Source of the DNA: Meconema thalassinum
Taxonomy: Eukaryota > Arthropoda > Insecta > Orthoptera > Tettigoniidae
DNA length: 64,000 bases
NCBI GenBank assembly: GCA_946902985.2
Contig: OX336391.1
Coordinates: forward strand, 195,550,289 to 195,614,288
Direction of reading: 5' to 3'
The notes under the pieces were generated by a model. The model did no database searches. It was not told the DNA's origin and was given only the letters and a program-made list of their open reading frames with translations. The stretch's first letter is position 1, and each line of letters opens with the position of its first letter. This document shows, piece by piece, positions 9,700 to 20,185 of this stretch. The position numbers and the translations under genes were made by a program.

Positions 9700-9775
9700 A
9701 GGATGATTCCTAACTTAAGGCAACAGCAACCTGCTTTCAAATCCTATCCCCAATTCACAAATACATACACAATTA
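9700..9775 (+). mobile_element. SINE-B, middle fragment
   Basis: GATGATTCCTAACTTAAGGC to CACAAATACATACAC corresponds to the SINE-B centre. A further piece, AATACACACTCTAGTACAGC, appears at about 9960, so a second segment of about 180 bp interrupts it. The outer parts of that segment (about 9777 and about 9925) are weakly inverted relative to each other (AGCTTTCCAGTCG against CGATTGGAAAGCT). Confidence 0.5.
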
Positions 9776-10200
9776 CAGAAAGCTTTCCAGTCGGTTAAAG
9801 AACATTGTCCCAATTACATTAGGTGAGACCTGAAAGAAACGAGATGCTATTGCACACTAACACGCTTTTATGTACAAAATTGGGCACGATTTGTGTTGAA
9901 CGATTGGAAAGCTCTCTTTAATAGAATTTGGCAACACTGAAAAATGGCTTCTATCACTTCAAATACACACTCTAGTACAGCCATCACAATAACAAAAGTC
10001 AGGGTTCGATTTGTACCTCTCTTTGGGGAAAAAATAAACTATAGATAAAAGCATTTATTGAAGAGCAAGGAGAGATCAAGAGACAAGAAGTATGATGCTA
10101 GCATGTTGATGGTTTTGACAATCGTTTAGGATGGGCAGACAACCTAAACAATCATAAAACTGTGCTTGCTTGCTGCCTTTATTACTCTAATACAACCCAT

Positions 10201-10586
10201 ACTTGCCACGGTGGGTGAGTGGTTATTGTGTCTGGCTACCAACCGCAATCTTGTAGGTTTGCTTCTGGCCATGGTAAGTGATTTTTGAAAGACGACACAA
10301 ATCACGACTCGCATGTCATACGTTGTTGGCATGTTAAAGAGCCCATTTGAATTTAGTAGGCCGTGTTCATAATGGCAAAATTAATCTCGGAATTTTCCGC
10401 CAACACAAAAGTTCCTCCATTCTCTACTAGAAAGCGTTATAGTGTCAAGGAGCTTAGATATCTAACCTCCTTGGCTTTCATAGCGCTCCAAGGAGCGATA
10501 AAATTCGACATGCAAGCTGCTTCCTTGGCGTCAATTAACAAAGCTTGCACCCGGCATCCGAGGCCATACGATATTATTATTATTAC
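10201..10586 (+). mobile_element. SINE-C, complete, with 10-bp target duplication
   Basis: Flanked by TACAACCCAT at 10191-10200 and 10587-10596. It begins ACTTGCCACGGTGGGTGAGT (tRNA-like head), passes AAGTGATTTTTGAAAG, ATGTTAAAGAGCCCATTTGA and CTAACCTCCTTGGCTTTCAT, and ends TGCACCCGGCATCCGAGGCC-ATACG plus (ATT)n. It is homologous along its length to 56374-56779. The similar peptides read from both copies reflect this repeat, not a gene. Confidence 0.9.
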
Positions 10587-10596
10587 TACAACCCAT

Positions 10597-11759
10597 TTTT
10601 GTACTTGTTTTGCAAAATAGAGTTTGGAACTAAATAAAATGTTGAAGTTTATGTATAATCTTAAGATTTCTTATTTTCTAACCAATAATTTGGACCCCCC
10701 CCTCCCCCTCTCCCCACCCCCCACCCCCACCCCCACCACCACCACCACCACTAGATTCCACGGAAAGTTCCAGTTCCGGCTCCTCTATCTCTAGAAATTG
10801 AGCACTGCCAAATGTTATCACACAAATTCCACACACACCCATTTTCATGGGGCTATATAGCCACGATGTCGCAACCTCTCTAATAGGAAAACAACAACAA
10901 AACAACAGTGCTAAGCTCTGCCAATACAAGAGCAGTGTGGAATAGCATTGTCACTGTCTTCCTGAACCTGCAGGTCCTTCTGAGCGAGTCACCACTGATA
11001 CCCAACCCCCTATGACGACAGAAGCGCATTCGTTGGTTCTACTCTACTTTATAATGAAACACATTTGTCAGGCACAAAACGCTGAGTTACTCTCCAATGC
11101 ATGAGTCCTGCGGGGACAAGAATTTCCACTGTGCCCTGTGTGCGCGTTCTTTTTTCTTTGAACTGTAATTTAATCAGTCCTTTTGTGCCAGTTGTTAATT
11201 CCAAACGCCGCACAGTACCTACTGTTGAATGCCCCGCCCATCAATCACCTCGCAGCTGTGTGTGTTCCTGATTTTTCCAAGCGAGGTACTTCATCCCTTG
11301 CAGCTACTCTACCAACATTTCGTTTGATCTGCAGGTTAGAATGCCACAAATGTACTTCAAATAAATCACCTTTCTGTACTGCCACTTCAGTTTTTGATGT
11401 TCTGTACTTTTGGAATGGTAGTCATTTACAAAGATATGTTTACAGTGCGTAATGAATTGCAAAGGTCGGTATCAAGCTTTTCATCACAAATTATTGCCAG
11501 AAGTAAAATCATGAACGGTTCAGAGTTTATCAATAAGTACACGAGTGTGAAGTAGCAAAGGCATATATTTGGTTAAACTCACATATTCGACTGGCAATTA
11601 CTCGAAATATATCAGCATATGGCCTGCAGATTGCGGGGTAACGTGTGGTCAATGTTATGAACCTCTTCAGCCAATTATCTTTGTTTAGTTGATCATCGGA
11701 TTAGTCAATAGACGTGGGAAATTACGGAAATCACTTCCAGGATGGTTGAGGTGGGAATT
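10597..11759. other. No gene; contains a C-rich tract
   Basis: A C-rich and CCA-rich low-complexity tract lies at about 10693-10752. No coding region or dispersed repeat is recognised in the rest. Confidence 0.5.
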
Positions 11760-11789
11760 GAAACTTTGTGGTCAACATTTTGAAAATAA

Positions 11790-12190
11790 GATAAGTTAAG
11801 TTACGATCAAAAATTTGAAAATTATATAAGAATATCTATGATTGAAATTTTGAACATTAGATAAGGGTAGTTATGATCGAAATGTTTATAATAAGATAAG
11901 GATAGTTGTTTGCAATTTTCAAAATTAGATAAGAATAGTATAATCGAAATTTTGATAGATTAGTTATGATTAAATGTTGAAACTTAAATAAGAATAGTTA
12001 GATCGGAATTTTGAAAATTAGGTAAGTGTTACGATCAAAATTTTGAAACTTAGATAAGAATAGTTACGATTGAAATTTTGAAAATTAGATGGAAAAAGTT
12101 ATGATCGAAGTCCAAAAAATAAAAAATAATAGTTAGGATGGAAATTTTGAAAATTTGATAAGAAAAGTAATGATCAATAATTAGAAAATT
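11790..12190 (+). repeat. About 34-bp minisatellite, diverged
   Basis: The block GATCGAAATTTTGAAAATTA and AGATAAGAATAGTTA recurs at intervals of 25-37 bp (anchors near 11803, 11838, 11872, 11909, 11941, 11966, 12000, 12031, 12066, 12102, 12135 and 12170). Units are strongly diverged, so the array is old. Confidence 0.75.
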
Positions 12191-12309
12191 AAATAACAAT
12201 ATTTATGAAAGAACTTTGGAAAGAGTCGTATGAGTAAGCCCTATAGTCTGCAAATTGTGACCGAAATTTTGAAGGTTAGATAAGAATAGTTTATGTCGAG
12301 ATTCTGAAA

Positions 12310-12644
12310 TATTTCCTAAGTTGATATCTACTAGAAATGATGTTCATATTCCATTTGAAGTGTGTATAGTTGTTGTACAAGATTTGGCACAGTCATAATA
12401 TTAATATTGTTACAACTTTGGCTTTCACGACCGACGTTCATAGATATTTACAAGTCCCCCCTCCAAGTACTTTTTTAAGGAATTTACCATTAGTCTAATA
12501 AAAGAAGAGAAGAATTTGTTGCTATCAAGAGAAAATGACCTACGGGTAGCACTGGTTAGGAGGATATGCAATTAAACTTTTAACTTCGCTTTAGAATACT
12601 TCTTTTATTAAGTTAATTGTTCATATTAAAGCTTCTATGCATCA
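12310..12644. other. No gene recognised
   Basis: AT-rich single-copy-looking DNA between the minisatellite and the W element. Nothing supportable is seen. Confidence 0.4.
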
Positions 12645-12965
12645 TTAGCCTATTTTCGTTTATGAAAACCAGATGTTCAGTAAAGAACATATAAAATGAC
12701 ATACAAATGACTATGATAGCTGGATTCCTTATTGACGATATGCTTGCCACACACAAGGCTGCACCTTTTAGTGGCATATGTCATATCTCTTCCTGCTCTG
12801 TATGAATTTGATATCCTATTTTGACCTGTCTTTATCATATTGTAACAATATAATTTAATAATTGTAAATTTACAGGTTAAACAATGAGTAGGAAGTGTAA
12901 GGAATTTCATAAAATGAATACAGATATTATGAATTTTGTAAAATGTGTGTATTTGTAACGATTTA

Positions 12966-12968
12966 ATA

Positions 12969-13007
<39 letters not shown>
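12966..13007 (+). repeat. (AAT)n microsatellite
   Basis: About 13 AAT units within the insert in W. Confidence 0.9.
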
Positions 13008-13008
<1 letters not shown>

Positions 13009-13054
13009 TATAATAAACTATGTATTACTTTAAGTCAATATGTTGTACATTAAA

Positions 13055-13092
13055 ACAGTACCGGTTTCGTTCACATTGCGACCTTCTTCAGC
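13055..13092 (-). ncRNA. Degenerate hammerhead-like motif
   Basis: The minus strand reads CTGAAGA, then GGTC-GCAATGT-GAAC (stem II, one mismatch), then GAAACCGGTAC. This fits the core C-U-G-A-N-G-A / GAAA with a minimal two-base stem III (AC-CG-GU) and A at the cleavage position. Stem I pairs poorly, so it is probably inactive. Confidence 0.4.
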
Positions 13093-13489
13093 GTGGTATA
13101 GGATAAGTAACTTTGCAGTAACATACAACTTAACAAAATGTTTTTCATAATAGAGGATACTATAAAAAATTGTTCCAAAAGCTCACACAGTAAAAATTTC
13201 AAATATCAGATCGGTTACAATAATTTTGTTAATAAACCATAAAAAAAAGTCTTCATAGAACAGCGGTGAATTGAATATATCTAAAAAGAAGAAATTTAAC
13301 TGAGAAACAGAAACATAAAAACATAACAGGAAAGGATATAAAAACAAGATGTTCAGTAAAGAACATATAGCCTACTTTCTCCTAAATGCATGGGTATTGT
13401 TATAACTCTTTGTCCTTTTCAAGGAGTATGATTGAATGTTGGTTGTAGTAGCTTGTTGAAATACAACGTGCTATAGGGATATTAAACAT

Positions 13490-15050
13490 GAATATGAGGT
13501 GCCCTTTGCTAGTGCTACCTCTGTACCAAATTTCGTTCCATTCGGTTTCACCGTGTTCGAATTGATAAGGGGAATCGATTTTCACACAAAGATGGCCGCC
13601 ATCCGCAAAATATTAGGCTGATGACCTATTAGTTTGGTCAAAGGATGCTCCCTCCATAAAGGTATGTTGTTGCTAAATTTGCTAGAGATCGGATGATTAG
13701 GCTAATCGTAATTTGATTTAAGCTTTGAACATTTGTGTGGCCGCCATTACGTTTCTGTCAATATGGCGGCGATATAAATCATGACACTGAGATGCCCTTT
13801 GCTAGTGCTATCTCTGTACCAAATTTCGTTCCATTCGGTTTCACCGTGTTTGAATTAATAGGGAGAATCGATTTTGACACAAAGATGACCGCCATCCGCA
13901 AACTATTAGGTGAATGACCTATTAGATTGGTCAAAGGATGCTCCCTCAATAAAGGTATGTAGTTGCAAAATTTGGTAGAGATCGGATGATTAGGTTAATC
14001 GTAATTTGCTTTAAGCTTTGAACATTCGTGTGGCCGCCATTACGTTTCAGTCAAGATGGTGGCGATATAAAACATCACACTGAGGTGCCCTTTGCTAGTG
14101 CTACCTCTGTACCAAATTTCGTTCCATTCGGTTCCACCGTGTTCGAATTAATAGGGGGAATCAATTTTGACATAAAGATGGCCGCCACCCGCAAACTATT
14201 AGGCTAATAACCTATTAGATTGGTCAAAGGATGCTCCCTCCATAAAGGTATGTAGTTGCAAAATTTGGTAGAGATCGGATGATTAGGTTAATCGTAATTT
14301 GATTTAAGATTTGAACATTCGTGTGGCCGCCATTACGTTTCTGTCAAGATGGCGGCGATATAAAACATGACACTGAGGTGCCCTTTGCTAGTGTTACCTC
14401 TGTACCAAATTTCGTTCCATTTGGTTTCACCGTGTTTGAATTAATAGGGGGAATTGATTTTCACACAAAGATGGCCGCCATCCGCAAACTATTAGGCTAA
14501 TGACCTAGTTATTTGGTCAAAGGATGCTTCCCCTATAAAGGTATGTTGTTGCAAAATTTGGTAGAGATCGGATGATTAGGTTAATCATAATTTGATTTAA
14601 GCTTTGAACATTTGTGTGGCCGCCATTACGTTTCCGTCAAGATGGCGGCGATATAAAACATGACACTGAGGTGCCTATTGTTAGTACTACCTCTGTACCA
14701 AATTCCGTTCCATTCGGTTGCACCGTGTTCGAATTAATAGGGGGAATCGATTTTCACACAAAGATGGCCGCCATCCGCAAACTATTACGCTGATGACTTA
14801 TTAGTGTGGTCAAAGGATGCTCCCTCCATAAAGGTATGTTGTTGCAAAATTTGGTAGAGATCGGATGATTAGGTTAGTCGTAATTTGATTTAAGCTTTGA
14901 ACATTTGTGTGGCCGCCATTGCGTTTCCGTCAAGATGGCGGCGATATAAAACTTGACACTGAGGTGTCCTTTGCTAGTGCTACCTTTGTACCAAATTTCG
15001 TTCAATTCCCATTCACCGTGTTCGAATTGATAGGGGGGGACAGACATTCA
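13490..15050 (-). repeat. 293-bp tandem repeat inside W
   Basis: The anchor GCCCTTTGCTAGTGCTACCT recurs at 13501, 13794, 14087, 14380, 14673 and 14966, an exact 293-bp period. Each unit has CAAATTTCGTTCCATTCGG, AAGATGGCCGCCATCCGCAA, TCAAAGGATGCTCCCTCC, GAGATCGGATGATTAGG and AAGATGGCGGCGATATAAAA. Sequence differences between units are few. Confidence 0.95.
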
Positions 15051-15054
15051 GAGT

Positions 15055-15061
15055 ACACACA

Positions 15062-15098
<37 letters not shown>

Positions 15099-15150
15099 AC
15101 ACACACACAGACTCACACACACACATACACACACACAGACAGACACACTT
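15055..15150 (+). repeat. (CA)n-rich microsatellite
   Basis: CA repeats with CAGA interruptions, between the 293-bp array and the hairpin end of the W element. Confidence 0.9.
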
Positions 15151-15361
15151 TTTTCGCCCTGTGTTGATCTCATAAGTCTACTTTCATTTTTTGCAAAAAT
15201 CGAAAGTAGGCTAAAAATATATCACTTACCTGTACTGTAAATGAAAATATATATGCTGGATAAGTTAGGTTATAAATGATGATTGATGTGTATTTGCCAG
15301 GTAGAGAGATCTGTGTAGAGAGAAAACACAAACAATATAAATATTCTTGTATAATGAAAGT

Positions 15362-15688
15362 GAAAATCCACAGCCTGCTTCCAGTCTCCGACCGGGTCAG
15401 GAATGGAATGAATGAAGCCCCCATCTAGCGGCGAGGATATGAACCGTGCCAGCTGCCGAGGCCTGACGAACTCCTCTGGGGCAATGATTAAATGAATGAC
15501 AGATGAAATGAAATGATAGTGGAGAGTGTTGCTGGAATGAAATTTTGACAGGGAAAACCGGAGTACCCGGAGAAAAACCTGTCTGCTCCCTTTTGTCCAG
15601 CACAGATCTCACATGGAGTGACCGGGATTTGAACCACGGACCCAACGGTGAGAGGCCGGCGTGCTGCCGCCTAAGCCACGGAGGCTTC
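15362..15688 (-). mobile_element. SINE-D, complete, with 14-bp target duplication
   Basis: Flanked by TGTATAATGAAAGT at 15348-15361 and 15689-15702. On the minus strand the tRNA-like head starts GCCTCCGTGGCTTAGGCGG (A-box TGGCTTAGGCGG), with B-box GGTTCAAATCC and the continuation CCGGTCACTCCATGTGAG. The body contains CCGGGTACTCCGGTTTTCCC and (CATT)-rich stretches. This is the only copy in the window. It is an RNA polymerase III retroposon without coding capacity. Confidence 0.9.
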
Positions 15689-15702
15689 TGTATAATGAAA
15701 GT

Positions 15703-15974
15703 AATGTGTTAAATTATTGAATCTTGTGAGCAAAAACTTATTTTACTTACATTGTAGAGAGAACTTTGGAAATATGTGTGACGAAGTTATTATGGAATGG
15801 TAAGACATGTATTGGTTATGTAAGTTGCCAAGAAACTAAATAACGTGGTCCAAATGGATTGCCTAGATGGAAATGATAATATGGACAGATATGAACCGAG
15901 TGTTTCCTGGCTACTAGTATCTAGAAACCTCCTATAGAGAGCATGTAAAGAATGAAACTTGTTGGATGTCCCGA
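15703..15974. other. No gene recognised
   Basis: No repeat family or coding region is recognised. Confidence 0.4.
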
Positions 15975-16240
15975 CAAGCTTGAAGTTTGAATAATACACC
16001 TAAGAAATAATAACCATGCAATAGTACATAACTCTATGACCTACATATGATAAAATGCAACATGGCGACCTTCCGAAATATTTAGACGCTTCTCCATATC
16101 TACGAATTACAGCAATCAAACTGAAATTTTGCATGCTGATAGAGGCAATTGAAATAAGTAGGATTTTAATGAAAATAGGCTATTTAGTTCTTTACGGATC
16201 TACTTGTTTTCTATCATGTTCTACTGAAACGACTCAGTGA
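15975..16240 (+). mobile_element. W element, 3' fragment
   Basis: Matches 32250-32480: AATAGTACATAACTCTATG, CAACATGGCGACC, ATATTTAGACG, ACAGCAATCAAACTGAAATT, AGAGGCAATTGAAATAAGTA and GAAAATAGGCTATTTAGTTC. The 5' part is absent. Confidence 0.7.
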
Positions 16241-16905
16241 AATCTCGCCGTATTTGAAACGGTTGTTGATACTCTGCTTGATATGAACGTCACGTTGGTA
16301 GCAACACACTTGAATATTTTACAGCATTACGGACATGGGAGCTCACAGCTGTATTTATTTCATTCCACTCGCTAACCGCACGCCCTATTGGGAGAGTATT
16401 CATTGTACGGAACCTGTTAAATTAATCAAGGATGGACCGCTATCGGTCTTGTGCGAGACTCATCGCGCTGGAAATATCAACATTTCGAGGTTCATTTTGC
16501 TGGACAGACTTCATTGTTAGGAGGGATTCTAATTCCAATGTGCTTGTTGACTGACAAAGGGTAATTCATTAGACTATAATTTGAACCAAGGCAGGCATTA
16601 ACATTCCTCTCGTAGGAACAATGGATACTGGGGCCACGGCTGCATTCTGGTCGACATCTCCAAACATGGAGGGGTTTCCTTGATGAAGTTGTTCTAATAA
16701 TAGGCTTATTGTTTTAGGGGCCCTCAACTACCCTCAGGTGCACCGTACTCCAATACATCCCGAGTGGGATATTTGAATATTTCGCCCAGGTCAATACTCA
16801 TAGCAAGAGGATGATGAAACATCTTCAACTCTCTTGAATAATCACTAAATTTTACCCTTTATTCCATTCATTTAATTGAAATGCCTCTTTTGTTGATAAT
16901 TCATT
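16241..16905. other. No gene recognised
   Basis: No convincing coding region, tandem repeat or SINE head. Confidence 0.4.
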
Positions 16906-17270
16906 GAGGGGATTTGTGGCTTCGTGGTCATGTATCCCCGTGTACATGGAGTGTGTGTGGAATCTGTTGGATAGATTGTCTCTGTGGTGGCTGTATCAAC
17001 ATATGCATTTCTAATTTAGGCTAGATTTGGGAAGAAGGAGAGACGCGGCAATAAGTTAGGAACCATACCAGCATTTGCCTGTGGTAGAAGTGAGAAACTA
17101 CTTCCAAAATAACTGGCGTAAGAATCGAGACGCTCTTCTCAGTTTTTCCTCACGATGCTGAGTGTACCCCGTTTGAAAACAGAAACCAGAAATAAAACAT
17201 GTTTTGGCAGTGCCAGAAATCAAACACAGGGCATTTGAATCTTTAGTCACAATATGCACCCCAAGACCTC
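16906..17270 (-). mobile_element. SINE-B, minus strand, diverged
   Basis: On the minus strand: a degenerate head, GAGGAAAAACTGAGAAGAGC (the GAGGCAAAACTGAG block), AGTTTCTCACTTCTACCACA, GGTATGGTTCCTAACTTATT, then the shared tail ending CATGTACACGGGGATACATG and ACCACG. It is older than the copy at 22146. Confidence 0.7.
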
Positions 17271-17409
17271 AGAAATCGGGTATATATGCTACTTACTTTA
17301 AGCTTGTTAATATATCACTGTGGAAGTACACCTTCTTAATGATCATTCATTCTCAGCCTACTCTTCTTACAGAGGTGTGCAAATTATTAGAATAAAATAA
17401 TAGTACATT

Positions 17410-17494
17410 ATGCAACGAGCCGATAATGGCAATAATTAAGACACGAGTAAATTTCCATACGAGTGTCTTAATTACCATTATAGGCGAGTTGCAT
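17410..17494. repeat. Imperfect inverted repeat (about 36-bp arms)
   Basis: ATGCAACGAGCCGATAATGG on the left is answered by CCATTATAGGCGAGTTGCAT on the right. The arms are about 80% complementary around ATTAAGACAC/GTGTCTTAAT. It may be the end of a foldback element that continues to about 18390, where ATCGTCGAACATAAA inverts TTTATGTTCGACGAT of 17501-17515. Confidence 0.6.
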
Positions 17495-17788
17495 ACGACT
17501 GTTTATGTTCGACGATAAATATAACTATTTTATGTTCGAACATATATATTCATAAATGTCTGTCGAGATTTCGCCAGTTTTATGTACTGAACAAAGCGCA
17601 TGGGACGCAGAGAATTCCACGGACTCCTCGAACACCCCACCATGACACTACTGTTAGCCACACAGTGAAATTTAAAATAGTAGGCCGAGGAAGTGAGCGT
17701 AGGTGCGATGCTATCCTTACCTAATTGGTCACACAACTGTTTCTTGAGCTCTGATTGGTGGGAGAAACCGTTTCATAATGAAAACTTG

Positions 17789-17824
17789 TACTATAATGAC
17801 CCTCATTATAGTACAGTTTTCTGA
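17789..17824. repeat. Short perfect-stem hairpin
   Basis: AAACTTGTACTATAATGA and TCATTATAGTACAGTTT form an inverted pair around CCC. A long TTA microsatellite follows. Confidence 0.65.
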
Positions 17825-17826
17825 CA

Positions 17827-17885
<59 letters not shown>
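17827..17885 (+). repeat. (TTA)n microsatellite
   Basis: About 19 units. On the minus strand this is an AAT tail directly 3' of the LINE fragment 17945-18331 and may be that LINE's simple-repeat tail. Confidence 0.9.
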
Positions 17886-17886
<1 letters not shown>

Positions 17887-17944
17887 ATCATTTTTGCCCT
17901 TATGGACAGTGTTTGAACTTAAATATCTCATGATGTCACGATTT

Positions 17945-18331
17945 TCACTTCTTTCCCTTCTTCTTCTTCTTCTCTTCCCAAAATCTCTTCATCCTTTGAC
18001 TGTGCTCCTGTTTCCTTTTTTCCGTCCACAATGTTCCTATCTTCTTCCTTTCACTTACTAAAAATTTGGCATTCTTAATTTTTTTTCTGAAATTTTCTCT
18101 GTCTTCTATCATTTGCTTGTTGATTCCTAATTCCTTTAAGTCGTCTTCCATTTCATGATACCAATTTGTTTTCCTTCTTGAACTGTATACTACATCAGAG
18201 ATTTTCTTTGTAAGTCGTTTAGGCCTATTGTTCATTCTCTGTATGTGCCCGTAGAAAGTTAGTCTGCATTTTCTATTGATATCTGTGAGTCTGTCTGTGT
18301 GTTCATATAGCTCTTTGGTAGGGCTTTTCAT
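17945..18331 (-). pseudogene. LINE C-terminal tail fragment
   Basis: 128 residues in the minus frame. RLTFYGHIQRM (around 24-34), DDLKELGI (65-72), RENFRKKI and TLWTEKRKQEHSQRMKRFWE near the end match, in order, the tails at 36200-36660 (RRLRFYGHIMRL) and 41527-41769 (ARWAEKRK to FWERKK). The order (basic FYGH block, LGI helix, W-x-E-x-R-K block) is a familiar C-terminal extension of some insect non-LTR retrotransposon polyproteins. The reverse-transcriptase domain is missing, so the copy is 5'-truncated and dead. The poly-lysine end reflects an AAG-rich 3' end. Confidence 0.65.
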
Positions 18332-18389
18332 CCATATCTCATCTCTGTGTACTGCCTTATAATATTTACATTTCGATATCGTCGAACAT

Positions 18390-18934
18390 AAATAGTTTAA
18401 ATCGGTCAGAATTGTTTATTAAAAATCATTTTATCGACCAACTACTGACATATTTTAATACCCTACTTAATAATGTTCTCTCCCCCTTGGACTTGCACCT
18501 TTTTCGATCAGGAATTGCGTCTGGAATCTTTCATAATTGGGGATTCTGAGGGATACCCAAGCTGGGTCCGTTTTTCATTGACTAGGGAACGTATCCTCTA
18601 AGTAGGGTGATTTGAATCCATTGTTCACGAATCTTTGAGTATTTCAAAAGCGGATCATTATTAAAAAGAATCCAAATCCCTCTGCCCTAAATTCACGTGA
18701 AGAATACAGTGAAGTAATCAAAACAAAACGTTTGGCATTTTGCATTAGCAAAGCTCCTCTGTTAGTGAAAATTCTAAAAAATTATTTAGCCTAGAGTTTC
18801 TGAAAATAAAATATAATTAAGACTCTTGGTTAAGCATTTTAAGTAATTTCACCGCCTTGCACACTTATTTAGTGCATTAATCCGTGAAAAGTATAAATTC
18901 AATTTTGGGAAACTGACGTAGAGGCTGATAATTT
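18390..18934. other. No gene recognised
   Basis: No coding or repeat signal could be supported. Confidence 0.4.
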
Positions 18935-19345
18935 TCTCACCTCTGTAGTTGCTGTAACAATATTGTATGGGCTTGCTTGATCAACAGCCTCATATGTTTG
19001 AGTGTGTGTGGGATCTGTGTGATAACCCTTGTTATTGTGTTGGCTGTGTTAGTTTGTGTAATTGTAGATGGATCCAGGATTGAAAAGAGGTGGCCATAGT
19101 CTTATTATAGGAACCATCGCGCCGTTTAGTTGGAATAGAAGTGGAAGACTATGGTAAACCACTTCCAGGATATCTGAGGTGGGAATCAAATCCTTCTCTT
19201 TTCATTTCTGCCTCACGAAGCTGAGTGAACCACGTTAAAGCCCTCAAACTAGAATTGAAAGTATTGGCAGAGCCGGAATCTAACACAGACCTCCGCAGTA
19301 ATAGTCAAGAATGCTAGTCACTACACCCCGTGGTGGACATAATAA
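18935..19345 (-). mobile_element. SINE-B, near full length
   Basis: The minus strand reads CCACCACGGGGTGTAGTGAC-TAGC (head), TTAGATTCCGGCTCTGCCAA (B-box region), TTTGAGGGCTTTAACGTGG, CACTCAGCTTCGTGAGGCAG, ATTTGATTCCCACCTCAG, the core CCTGGAAGTGG, and the shared tail AACACACACAA-type block to about 18945. This copy gives the uninterrupted reference for the head that is split at 9173. Confidence 0.75.
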
Positions 19346-20081
19346 TTTTAAGAACAAAATATAATTGGATTCCCGTCTACATGTTCCCAGTCTTATAATA
19401 GGGATTATTATACCTCTGTCTAGAACGAGACCATCATTATACTTCCTCTATCCTGTACGAGAGCAGTTAAAGGATAACATGACTTCAAGCTATTTATTGA
19501 GGCGTAATAATATTGATCAAAGTTTTTGGTTGTACACAAAGATATCCTTCTTCCTCCTCTAACTGTGAGCAGCATAAAAAGGCACAAGGAAATGTGATGG
19601 AAAGAAGTCAGTGTGGCGCGAATCCTCTCCTTTCCACCCAAGCTGTCGCCAGGGGAAGTCCAGGAAGTGTACCATATTGACCAGCGGAAGGGAAAGCAAA
19701 CGCCGGTAGGCATCGAACGCCTGCATAAAGGTACGCTCTTTTTTTATTAGTTGGGTGCAAACAAGGCCCAATGTATGACTTGAATACGCAATTAATTTAA
19801 TCTGACAGGGTATAGTAATATTGTTGATATTGAAGTTGGAAATAAGCCTATATAGGCTATCTCGACAAGGTTATTGCACTACAGTCACCTTCTTTCGTCT
19901 CGTGTACGTACTGAGCCTTCGTAGTTCTAACTTTATACATGTGCATAATACTCATACGCAGTTCACAAACACTTATACAAAAACCAACATTATATAATGA
20001 GATTAAAACTTTTAATGATAGCATAAATAAACCACACATATAATATTTATATACGAATTTAAACCTCAACCCTAGTGATAA
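19346..20081. other. No gene recognised
   Basis: Several short overlapping frames on both strands around 19365-19770 show no recognisable domain. Confidence 0.4.
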
Positions 20082-20125
20082 GGATGTGATGATGACCGCA
20101 TGGCGGTCAAAACGCGTAATCCTAA
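20082..20125 (+). ncRNA. Degenerate hammerhead-like motif
   Basis: GGAT-GTGATGA-T-GACCG-CATG-GCGGTC-AAAACGCGTA-ATCC. It has the architecture of the motif at 43662-43702: GGAT/ATCC stem I, a strong stem II and the two-base stem III AC-GC-GU. Two core positions are substituted (C3 to G, G12 to A), so activity is not expected. Confidence 0.35.
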
Positions 20126-20185
20126 ATTGCCCCATTATAATTGTGATCATAACTAATACATGTAATGTTTACTTACTTATTTATT

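Larger units (their letters stand above)
12694..13346 (-). mobile_element. Insert in W with 23-bp target duplication and hammerhead-like motif
   Basis: The W sequence AGATGTTCAGTAAAGAACAT (plus ATA) occurs at 12671-12693 and again at 13347-13369, so 653 bp were inserted with a 23-bp duplication. On the minus strand the insert carries a hammerhead-like motif (13055-13091) followed 3' by an (AAT)n tract (12966-13007). The motif type matches that near the Penelope-like element at 52.9 kb, so a Penelope-derived fragment is a reasonable reading. No long ORF is present. Confidence 0.55.
12645..15214 (-). mobile_element. W element, copy 1: TIR element with 293-bp repeats
   Basis: The ends are inverted: TTAGCCTATTTTCG at 12645 and CGAAAGTAGGCTAA ending at 15214 (13 of 14). 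In element orientation (minus strand) it runs: a hairpin-forming start (CTACTTTCG, then GAAAGTAGACTTATGAGATC), a TG/TGTC-rich microsatellite, CCCCCC plus TATCAATTCGAACACGG, about five 293-bp units with ATGGCGGC motifs, and a 3' part with the hairpin ATGTTCTTTACTGAACAT. No transposase is encoded. The layout (short inverted ends, subterminal hairpin, microsatellite, internal tandem repeats) resembles the non-autonomous Helentron/DINE type; that assignment is inference. A foreign insert occupies 12694-13346. Confidence 0.65.

Noticed and set aside
10363..10620. Similar peptides (MAKLIS start) encoded at 10363 and 56542
   Set aside because: Both lie within SINE-C copies. The similarity is that of the repeat, the frames differ by indels, and they run into the ATT tail.
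10678..10929. Frame with poly-glycine (minus strand)
   Set aside because: The glycines come from the C-rich/CCA low-complexity tract; no domain.
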